Shown here one piece after another: positions 20,250 to 28,098 of a stretch of 64,000 nt of DNA. Within the stretch, counting starts at the first letter, position 1; each line of letters begins with the position of its first letter. The DNA comes from Symsagittifera roscoffensis (taxonomy: Eukaryota; Xenacoelomorpha; Acoela; Convolutidae), in contig NC_087065.1 in assembly GCF_963678635.1 (NCBI RefSeq), positions 63,828,973 to 63,892,972 of the forward strand. Direction: 5' to 3'. The notes below the pieces were generated by a model, which saw only the letters and a program-made list of their open reading frames with translations, did no database searches and was not told where the DNA came from. The translations under genes were made by a program, and so were the position numbers.

Positions 20250-21830
20250 ATGGACAATTTCAACCTGGATGAATTGATGGACCTGGCAGAGGCATATGTA
20301 GGACCGATGGTAGATGCGATCTATCGTCGGCTGATCGAACGAGACTTCGCTCTGGAGGACCCAGAGGTGGTCATGTTGCTGACCGCCCTGATTAACATCT
20401 TGGGGCACGACAACCGTGGGGACCGCCCCACGGAAGTCCTGTTGATGGCAGCATATGGAGAAAGAGGAGTACTAGACCGCCCGAACATGAGAGTGATGAG
20501 GTGGAGAAACGGGGCTCTCTCAGGGAGTGACTTGGCGAATGAGCCTGGGTTGGGAAGTTCTAGGACTTACCAACCAGGTGAGATGCCAATGCCCTCCAAG
20601 CCCAAACCTGGGCTGACGAGAATGCATCGGGAGATGAACAGCGAGGCGACCTCGTCTGGTTCACCACTGAGAGTAGCTGTGCCACCAAAAGGGGCGAAAG
20701 TAACACAGAAGGTTCAGACGAACCAAACCATACAAGATCTGGACGAGATGAACGATCAGTTGAGAAGTACGAAGAAGGAGTTAGACGATATGACGAAGAC
20801 CATGCTGGCGATGGAGGAAGACCGGGACATGTGGAGAAAGTTGTTTGAAGACTGCAACAAAAAGCAGGGTCAAGAGATCGAACGCTTAAGGCAGGAATAC
20901 AAAGAGCGATCGGAGCAGGTGGCGTTGACGACGTCCATTGAGAAAGTGATACCTGCAAGGGATATTCCTCGTGGGCAGTCCCCGATGGAGCTCTTGACAC
21001 CTCGAGAAATGAGTCAAACAACGGAGACACGGCTTCCAGCAGAGACGAACCGAGTAACAATCCCGGATCCTAGTGACACCTTGGGTGATCCCGTCGTAGA
21101 ACAGACAGTGAGAAAACTGATAGAGACCGCTGGACGATTGGTCGCTAACAAGAATGCACCAGGTTCCGGGGTGACTGCACCCTATGGAACGATTGACGAT
21201 ACGGGCAGAATACAACTCTCCCAGACAATAATCAGACAAGGGATAAATGACGTGACGCCACTCAGGGGGAGTTCGAAGATCACAGAGAGAAAAGTAAGGA
21301 AGATGCCAGCGAAGAAAGTGTCTCGTGTAATGGACGTGCAGAAGAATAATCAATTAAAGTATAATTTCACGGGAGTTCCGGAGACAGATCCGAGAGCCTG
21401 CTTCAATCGAGCTACCTGGAGCCCGGCTGTGAACCTGCAGCAACCACCACTCGGGACATCTCACCTGATATTGGGAGACAGCTTAGTCCGAGTGCTAACG
21501 AATTTGAGGACCTCATGGGTCACCACGGTGATGGCCTTTGGAGGCGCGACAATTGCCCAATTATACCGGATGGTGGAGCTGATGAATCCCGGGAGGATAC
21601 CCAGTGTGATGATATTAGTTGGGACGAATGATATCTCCAAAGGATCAGACGAGCAGGAAGCACAGTGGGAATCAATGATGGTGTGTTTGTTCACCACTCT
21701 CTGGCAGAAGTTCAGTTGCGCGGTACTGACCGTTTGCACGGTGCCAATGAACGCAAGAAACCTGACAGCATCAGGAAGAAGGCACAACGAGGGAGTCATG
21801 AGATGGAACAACATCTTAAGAAACCAATGA
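20250..21830 (+). CDS. ORF2: coiled coil plus SGNH-hydrolase-like domain (element B)
   Basis: 526 aa from ATG at 20250. The middle (20720-20940) is a charged coiled coil. The C-terminal part (from about 21450) shows SGNH/GDSL hydrolase block I, L-x-L-G-D-S (G-D-S at 21474-21482, candidate nucleophile Ser codon 21480), a Gly-containing block II (F-G-G-A), and block III V-G-T-N-D (about 21618-21632). The D-x-x-H block V is not present before the stop; the domain seems cut by the TGA at 21828-21830, and ORF3 starts 28 nt later in the +1 frame. SGNH esterases are known in ORF1 proteins of some CR1/L2 non-LTR elements; finding one here is unusual. Catalytic activity is uncertain without block V. 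Confidence 0.75.
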   Translation: MDNFNLDELMDLAEAYVGPMVDAIYRRLIERDFALEDPEVVMLLTALINILGHDNRGDRPTEVLLMAAYGERGVLDRPNMRVMRWRNGALSGSDLANEPGLGSSRTYQPGEMPMPSKPKPGLTRMHREMNSEATSSGSPLRVAVPPKGAKVTQKVQTNQTIQDLDEMNDQLRSTKKELDDMTKTMLAMEEDRDMWRKLFEDCNKKQGQEIERLRQEYKERSEQVALTTSIEKVIPARDIPRGQSPMELLTPREMSQTTETRLPAETNRVTIPDPSDTLGDPVVEQTVRKLIETAGRLVANKNAPGSGVTAPYGTIDDTGRIQLSQTIIRQGINDVTPLRGSSKITERKVRKMPAKKVSRVMDVQKNNQLKYNFTGVPETDPRACFNRATWSPAVNLQQPPLGTSHLILGDSLVRVLTNLRTSWVTTVMAFGGATIAQLYRMVELMNPGRIPSVMILVGTNDISKGSDEQEAQWESMMVCLFTTLWQKFSCAVLTVCTVPMNARNLTASGRRHNEGVMRWNNILRNQ

Positions 21831-21858
21831 AAGGAGAGTAGGGAATTTCTCGGCGACG

Positions 21859-24800
21859 ATGGATCCATACTTCGTGGGGAGAAATGCCGCCGTGTTACAG
21901 TACACACGATTTGCGTACACGGATCAAGCGACGAGAAGGCGAATAAGCAACGCCGCTACTCCCAAGCCTGAAGGATTTGATGAGGAATGGAGACGACTAG
22001 GCTCAGCTCCAATGAGGATGAGAGGCAGGACTGAATTGCCTGAAGCCTCAGTAATCCTGACCAGTGTGAGAAAAGAGATGAAAGTTGCGGGAATATTGCA
22101 GACGAGAATTTTCCTAGCACCCTTCGGCTGCGAAGAAGTCAAAGTGGTCCATGGAGAAGAGGAAGATAAATCAGCCGGTACATTGCTCATACCGAGATTC
22201 CAGGAAGAAGCTGACAATGACAAACAAGGACCATCGAACTCGAATAGGGACAAGTCAGAAGGAGATGACGGACAGGGTGGAAACCGTCAGACTGAAGAAC
22301 CTATGCAACAAGATCAAGCTGGTGGGGAGGACGACAGGGCATCGACAGGAGAAACATCCAGCCTGGATTTCAATATCTTCAGTGATCTTGAGAATAATGC
22401 AGACACGTTGGAAACGACTGAGCCAGCGGATGAAGGCATCTCGACACTGGAACCTCCGTCAGCCTTTGAGGAGATGAAACGGAATTTGCCGGAGAGCAGC
22501 TCTCCTGGCAATACAAGAAATAACGATCAGAGAATCCTCATGGAATCACCTCGGAGGAGAAGAATAGAGGCCTCAGCCAGAGTACCTTTCTTGGGAACGC
22601 TACCCGAAGAAGAATGGGAAGTACATCACCGAGACCACGAGAGTAGGACGGGATGTAAGCTGGACAGAGTGGCGTTCATGGAAGAAGTCTGGACTGTGAT
22701 TCAGAGCTATGGGACCCAGTCCATTCTCAAAACAGGTCTCAATCAACCCTTGATGAGAGAAGTACTTGACAAGCTTGATGAGTGTGAAGGGAGACTGAGT
22801 GAGTTATTGATCGACTCAGCCACTGATGAGAGTGAAGCGAATTCTCCCATCAAGATGACGCCGCAGGACAATGAAGGAGAGGTGGTGTACCTGTCAAGGA
22901 CCAGGAGAGGAACGATGCGATCGAAAATGGTGATTGATAAAATCAATGCGATGAAAATGAAGTTAGGCAGCAGAGTGATGCCGAGGAGGATTGGAAAGAC
23001 GAAAGTGGATTCGGAAATATCGATGAAAGCTGGTAACTCAGCGAAAAGAAAACGAGTCGAGGAAGTCATGGATTTGGGGCAAGGTGATTATCAATTGTCT
23101 GGCACAGATAGAATATTAACTGATATAGCGATGGTGCCACCCATTCTCATGGCGGGGATAAAGTCAACCGGTTATAAATCCAAAAGGAGTGACCGCACTC
23201 TGACTGGAGCGACTTTAGAAATGGAAATACTCAGTCAATGTGGAGAGAGTAAAATGAGGGACTTCAAGCCATCTCCCATGAATCATGGAAAGGGAAGTGT
23301 TGCAGGACAACTAACACCAGTGGAATACAACAGACTGACAGTGTCTGAGACAGTGTCGATAGATGAACCCACCGGTGGATACATGGAGATGTTGGAATAC
23401 CGGAACTCGGCTAGAGGGTATGTAATGGCCCTGGAAGAGGAAAAAGCCATGGAGGGTTATCTGGAAACAATGTTGCAAGGCACCACCCTCAAGCAGAAGG
23501 CGTACGGAACTTTGGCGTCGTCTGACATACAGGCGGAGACGATCGAGCAGTTGGTGAGCCTTCCATGGAAAGCAGTAGTATTGAGGTATTTCGAAGAGGA
23601 AATGAGGACTACGCCAAGAATACATGCTCTCGTGGCAGTACCTTACGTAAGGACGGAATTACAACTCAGGCTCGCCTGGTGCATGATGGGACTGACTCGC
23701 GAAGAATATGATTCAGAAGAAAGGAAGAGATCAAAAGAGGAAAAAGTTTTCCTTATGACGAATCTGAGGGATCTGATAGTCCAGGAGGGAGCAGCAGTAG
23801 CGTGTGCAAAGCGGAGAGACGCTCTCTGTTTCATTCGATTCCTGATAGAGCAGATTTCAGTACCTGCATTAAGCACTTGTGTTAAAATGTTGAAGGAAGG
23901 CGATGAGCGAACGAAAGCCATGTTCTTGCTAGCAATGCTGGATATGCAGCAAAGTAAACCGATGAGGGTGAACATGAAAGAACCTGAAGAATTGGAACCC
24001 ATGAAAAAGATAGACGAGATCAGGAGATTCTCAAACAAGGAGTTGAGGCTCACTAAAGAGTCTATGGGAGCAATGCCAAAATCCAGTGAATACTGTGGAC
24101 CGATCAAGAAGAAGTCATATAGCTATGTATCCGGGATTATAGGGATGGCATACAATCCTTTCCTGAGTGAAGACATACGTGATTGCTTCTTTGATTATGA
24201 GCAGGCGGTGTTACTAAGATTCTGGACGTCCAGAATTGTGACAACTAAGAGCGTTAACAATCCACAGGCCAAATTGGGATTGGTCTTGGAAGAAGAGGTG
24301 ACTGCACCTTCAGTACCAAAATCCGACAAGAGAGTGGAATTTGGGTTGGGATTCTCAGATGAATTACTGAGAACGAGCTTGATGGCAGTGTGGGAATTGA
24401 TGAAGCCATCGTGGTGTCCTAGTCCCAACGCTGACTCAATATTACGGGCGACACAGGACATACAGAGGGAACTGAATGTGGACTGTAACCTGCGTGACCT
24501 CAACATCATATATAATGTGATGACAACAGCCTCTAAGAGCAACGGAGAAGATGGAGTGGAGTTGCCTGGCTGGGGACCAGAAGACTGGGTCAAGCCTGGT
24601 AGCTGTCTGGCGGAAGTCTGTGGACTAGAGGGTCACGTTTGTGGAAGTCTAGATTGTGTGAAAACCCTGGAGAAACAACACAAGCAGTTGACGGTATTGT
24701 TTGGAAACGTAGTGATGAAAGCAAAAACGGAAACGAAACTGATAGCAGATTGCCATGGAGGAACCGATGTGAATCTGGTGACAGCACTAGGATTCTACAG

Positions 24801-26157
24801 CATGTTTGGTTCTTTAGAGTCACTATTGAATCTAGAACAGAAACATGAGATGGTCACAGCCATCAGCGTAGAAGTATTCCCAGGGGTTCTGCAGACTGAG
24901 CAGAAGTATATAGGAAAATGGAGGGAAGCAATCGAAACGGAGATGAACATCAGACACAGCGAAACTTATTGTAGACCATCAGGAGCACGATATTTGGTGG
25001 GTTCAATGTTGGCTCCAATGTGCAAGAGCAGATATCCTGTACATTTCGTAGCTGTGGACGTGAAGAGTACAAGAACGATTGTGGATCAAGCCTTCTCAGT
25101 GCCGAAGTGTGTGAGGTTAGCGAGGATGTCTGAAAAGTCTTACGAGTTACTGTGTAAGATGTTCTCAGCAGTCCCAGAAAGAACCAAAGAGGAGTTGGAG
25201 TCAATACTAGGAAAGAAGTTCATGGGATATGTGAGCGGGAACTTCAGTGACTTTGAAAAACAGAAACAGAGAGGATCAACTGTCACAGATTACAATGCAG
25301 TAGATGAGAATGATGAGATCCACCGAGTGATGATGGAAGTGGAGCCATTGCTGGAAGCTTCGGGAAAACGGAATTGGAGGAGCATCATGTTGACACATGA
25401 CGAGTTTCCTTGCCACTGCTTGCTGCAGACCTGGTGGTATCCCAAGCGTAGTAATCTGGTGTTGATCTGGGACTCTGGAGAGCTGCTCTCCATGGGTTTA
25501 CCAGATTCATCACAGCCCATAACAATAGTGATAGTGGGAGTTATGATGGCGATACGATGGCTGGAAGCTCATGTGAGAGAAAATAATAGACAGGAGGCAC
25601 CGACGAGAGAACAATTGCAGAAATTAGATTGTCTAAAAGATTTAGATCTTTTTGAGACAATGTGCAAAGTTCTAAACATTCCGATGGAAGTGAAGAGGAT
25701 ATGGGCAAGAAAACGATTGATGCCCTGGTTCAGAGCTAACATGACTGCATGGTTGTACGAGTATGCGAAAAAGCATATGTCGAAACATGGCAGAGTGTAC
25801 AGTGAATATCAGCTGGACGTTGGGGCAGGAGCTTTCAAGCGAGCTTTCGTGACCCATCGGAATGCAGTGACCACCGCTGTGAAAAGAATTTCCAGGACGA
25901 GCGAGCGTAGTGGAAGTGAGAGGGCAGAGATGCTGAAAGAAGATTTGGAAAGAAACGTGGCGTTGTGTCTCCACAACAGCTTCTGTAGAAACAGAGAATC
26001 AAACGTGGATCCCCTACCTTGCTGTAAACAGAGGGTGGAAGAGCAGAAGTGTTGGAGGACGGCTTCCAACAGCGTCAGGATAGTCAATGACGTGCTACAA
26101 GACACGGAGACCGAGAGTGCAGAGTCAGCGTCACAGGAGGAGGAAATGGAGCATTGA
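21859..26157 (+). CDS. ORF3: large conserved protein of unknown function (element B)
   Basis: 1,432 aa from ATG at 21859; its frame is open back to 21820, overlapping the ORF2 end by 11 nt. The N-terminal ~90 residues may complete the SGNH-like fold of ORF2. An acidic low-complexity stretch follows (22150-22560), then a basic region and a ~850-residue C-terminal part shared with element A. Conserved features there: Y-V-S-G-x-x-G-M-A-Y-N-P-F near 24126, K-P-S-W-C-P near 24405, P-G-S-C with three more Cys (24595-24660), F-S-V-P-K-C-V near 25095, C-H-C near 25411, L-H-N-S-F-C near 25970. No signal peptide or transmembrane segment, so a classical envelope role is unlikely. I recognise no family. 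Confidence 0.8.
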   Translation: MDPYFVGRNAAVLQYTRFAYTDQATRRRISNAATPKPEGFDEEWRRLGSAPMRMRGRTELPEASVILTSVRKEMKVAGILQTRIFLAPFGCEEVKVVHGEEEDKSAGTLLIPRFQEEADNDKQGPSNSNRDKSEGDDGQGGNRQTEEPMQQDQAGGEDDRASTGETSSLDFNIFSDLENNADTLETTEPADEGISTLEPPSAFEEMKRNLPESSSPGNTRNNDQRILMESPRRRRIEASARVPFLGTLPEEEWEVHHRDHESRTGCKLDRVAFMEEVWTVIQSYGTQSILKTGLNQPLMREVLDKLDECEGRLSELLIDSATDESEANSPIKMTPQDNEGEVVYLSRTRRGTMRSKMVIDKINAMKMKLGSRVMPRRIGKTKVDSEISMKAGNSAKRKRVEEVMDLGQGDYQLSGTDRILTDIAMVPPILMAGIKSTGYKSKRSDRTLTGATLEMEILSQCGESKMRDFKPSPMNHGKGSVAGQLTPVEYNRLTVSETVSIDEPTGGYMEMLEYRNSARGYVMALEEEKAMEGYLETMLQGTTLKQKAYGTLASSDIQAETIEQLVSLPWKAVVLRYFEEEMRTTPRIHALVAVPYVRTELQLRLAWCMMGLTREEYDSEERKRSKEEKVFLMTNLRDLIVQEGAAVACAKRRDALCFIRFLIEQISVPALSTCVKMLKEGDERTKAMFLLAMLDMQQSKPMRVNMKEPEELEPMKKIDEIRRFSNKELRLTKESMGAMPKSSEYCGPIKKKSYSYVSGIIGMAYNPFLSEDIRDCFFDYEQAVLLRFWTSRIVTTKSVNNPQAKLGLVLEEEVTAPSVPKSDKRVEFGLGFSDELLRTSLMAVWELMKPSWCPSPNADSILRATQDIQRELNVDCNLRDLNIIYNVMTTASKSNGEDGVELPGWGPEDWVKPGSCLAEVCGLEGHVCGSLDCVKTLEKQHKQLTVLFGNVVMKAKTETKLIADCHGGTDVNLVTALGFYSMFGSLESLLNLEQKHEMVTAISVEVFPGVLQTEQKYIGKWREAIETEMNIRHSETYCRPSGARYLVGSMLAPMCKSRYPVHFVAVDVKSTRTIVDQAFSVPKCVRLARMSEKSYELLCKMFSAVPERTKEELESILGKKFMGYVSGNFSDFEKQKQRGSTVTDYNAVDENDEIHRVMMEVEPLLEASGKRNWRSIMLTHDEFPCHCLLQTWWYPKRSNLVLIWDSGELLSMGLPDSSQPITIVIVGVMMAIRWLEAHVRENNRQEAPTREQLQKLDCLKDLDLFETMCKVLNIPMEVKRIWARKRLMPWFRANMTAWLYEYAKKHMSKHGRVYSEYQLDVGAGAFKRAFVTHRNAVTTAVKRISRTSERSGSERAEMLKEDLERNVALCLHNSFCRNRESNVDPLPCCKQRVEEQKCWRTASNSVRIVNDVLQDTETESAESASQEEEMEH

Positions 26158-26670
26158 TGAATGGTCGAGAAAACAAGAGGCAACAAGAAAGAAAATTAGA
26201 AGAATTTAGAAGTTTTAGAACTTCTAAACGACGAAAAAAGAAGAGAACAAAGGGATGATGAAGAAAAGTTAAAACTCAGAATTGTTTTATGTGTGTGAAA
26301 AACTCAAGTGAGAAACCAAGCAACCAAGTTGTAATTGAAAACTGAAACATTTAAGTTGAGTTTGGAAATTGTTGCATTTATAAATTTGCATTTTGGTTTT
26401 AGTTGAAGTGGCTTTAGAGACACTCACTTATTATTTATTTAGAAAGGCTTGAGGGAAGAGTATATTTAAATATTCCAGCCTGCATGATTGTTTTTAATCA
26501 CTTAGGAAGACTGATCACTTTGTGGTGACATGAAAAACTTGAGTAACTTCTTGAGGAGGGAGGTTGTTGCATTGTTCTTTCTAACCACAAAGTTTCTTAG
26601 TTTTAATATTCAGGACAATAAACAAGCAAGATTTCCGAAGGGAAGGAGCATAGTAGGATAATTTTAGCTT

Positions 26671-26703
26671 GTTGGTTGGCAGGACTGTCCTGCAAGCCAA
26701 CAC
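26671..26703 (+). other. Strong hairpin in element B 3' UTR
   Basis: GCAGGA and TCCTGC enclose a 3-nt loop, extended by a further seven-pair stem (one G-T pair) across one mismatch. A candidate RNA export or 3'-processing element; no function is shown. Confidence 0.45.
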
Positions 26704-26964
26704 CTTTTAAATCTAGGAGAAAAAGTTTCAATCGGGATATTGACACTGGAAGTCAGAAAATATGTTTTATCTTAAGTCATATCCTCAATGTGCAGATTAA
26801 TGAAAGAATTTGAAGGCTATAGTGATGTAGTATGATGCCATTTATATTCTGCAGTGAGTCGATGTGACGTAGGTAAAAGTAATTTCGTGCATTTTGTAAA
26901 TTCTGTTCGATGACACTGTAACCATTTAGAACATTGCGCGATTCAATGAGGACATTGACCGGAC

Positions 26965-26977
26965 TGTCCGGGGAGTA
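26965..26977 (+). promoter_or_regulatory. Element B 3' polypurine tract
   Basis: TGTCCGGGGAGTA directly abuts the 3' LTR start TGTGACATTCG. Element A has the same tract at 5506-5516. Confidence 0.75.
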
Positions 26978-27896
26978 TGTGACATTCGACCAGAATGGCC
27001 AAAATGCAGTCTCTGCAGAATTCGGTATTTTAGCAGCAAGCCTTCCGAATTGGCGATTTAGAACGGATAAGGACGTTATTTGAACGATTAGCCAAACGGT
27101 GAAGGCTAGAAGATTCTGGAATTCTAATTTTTAAAAATTCGAATTATGACGTCATATTTCTGAGAAACGTCAGAGACGGCCATTTTAGCTAAAATAGCAG
27201 AAAGAACAGAACAACTTTTATCTGCGATTACGAACAGTACGAAATCGAGACTAAAAAACAACAACGAACTACCGAACAGCAGAGGGCGTTCCGAGTTGCA
27301 ACTATTGTGCTGTTACAATAGTTGCAAGGCCGTTGCGAGCAACGGTGAAGGGTAAAACCCAGCCTTCCGAGTTATTGTGAACTGGATATTAAGAAGCTTG
27401 ATTCACCGGATTCAGGAATCCGGAAGGGTCTCGGGACGTGGACTTTTATGAACTTATATTGAATTTTAGCATCCGTCATGTCCTGACTTGAATTTAATTA
27501 AGATCTTAATTCGTTTTGACAAGAATGAGGAGCTAGAAGTAGGGGGGAAAGGGTTGATCCATCTTCGATGGAGATGATGATTTTTATCTACTGAACAAAA
27601 ACAATAGTAATATAATAAGTAGTAGCCCTGTTTTTAGGAGTGACCTCGTGGTCTGGGGATACAGAGACCCAGCCATGAGCTCACTAACTTTGCATGTAAT
27701 TCAGTTAATTTGAGCGTTCTGGTCGAAGCCGGAGAACAGTAACGTTTTTGTCAGCCTGATGTAAGAAAGACCACCGAAAAGTACTGGCTTGGTAGAGACG
27801 GTGAAAAACATGCAAAGCTCTGTTTAGACGCTAGCCAGTCGTCTTAAGACTTAGTTTTGTTATCCGTCGATATGTATCTTCCGGGCGAATGTTACA
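26978..27896 (+). repeat. Element B 3' LTR
   Basis: 919 bp, starting TGTGACATTCG and ending CGAATGTTACA, with no difference from the 5' LTR in my reading. The CRE palindrome recurs at 27146-27155. The last base lies 202 bp before the SEC24 start codon. Confidence 0.93.
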
Positions 27897-28000
27897 GAGG
27901 TACAAAAACACAAGAGATAGTGTCCCTGACTCTTGAGCCAATGGTTATAGGGCCTATTTTTCTTAAGCCTCATGTGTGACTGCAGTAGACGAATGTTACA
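27897..28000 (+). repeat. Element A 3' LTR, right part (after element B)
   Basis: Ends in CGAATGTTACA, the same terminus as element B's LTR, and has a CTTAAG box about 40 bp before the end as B has about 54 bp before its end. Together with 5517-6318 it rebuilds an LTR of about 903 bp, close to B's 919 bp. This explains the otherwise orphan 31 bp at 6288-6318. Confidence 0.65.
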
Positions 28001-28059
28001 CTGCTAAAATTTCGAATTCCACAGAGATTGCATTTTTCACATTCTGGTCGAATGTCACA
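28001..28059 (-). repeat. Inverted LTR head of a third element (C)
   Basis: On the minus strand this reads TGTGACATTCGACCAGAATG and continues, matching the first 59 bp of element B's LTR without gaps (8 differences by eye, about 86% identity). It abuts the end of element A's LTR, so element A probably inserted into this older LTR 59 bp from its end. Confidence 0.7.
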
Positions 28060-28098
28060 CATCTAAACTCATTCGATTTTTTGATTTAAAGATAATAA

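Larger units (their letters stand above)
26158..26977 (+). other. Element B 3' untranslated region
   Basis: 820 bp between the ORF3 stop and the 3' LTR, AT-rich and without an ORF of note. Contains a strong hairpin at 26671-26703 and ends in the polypurine tract. The GAGGACATTGAC box just before the tract is also present in element A. Confidence 0.7.
6319..27896 (+). mobile_element. Element B: complete giant Ty3/gypsy LTR retrotransposon, 21,578 bp
   Basis: Two direct LTRs of exactly 919 bp (6319-7237 and 26978-27896) that I read as identical flank an internal region with, in order, a primer-binding-site candidate, a 3 kb structured leader, a short in-frame ORF, gag-pol (protease, reverse transcriptase, RNase H, integrase), ORF2, ORF3 and a polypurine tract. 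The order protease-RT-RNase H-integrase and the GPF motif after integrase place it in Ty3/gypsy. Identical LTRs and long intact ORFs point to a recent insertion. It lies inside element A's 3' LTR. Flanking target duplication is at most GAG (6316-6318 and 27897-27899). Its size is several times that of a typical 5-7 kb Ty3/gypsy element. Confidence 0.93.

Noticed and set aside
21859-26157. ORF3 as a retroviral-type envelope
   Set aside because: No signal peptide, fusion peptide or transmembrane helix visible; high charge throughout.
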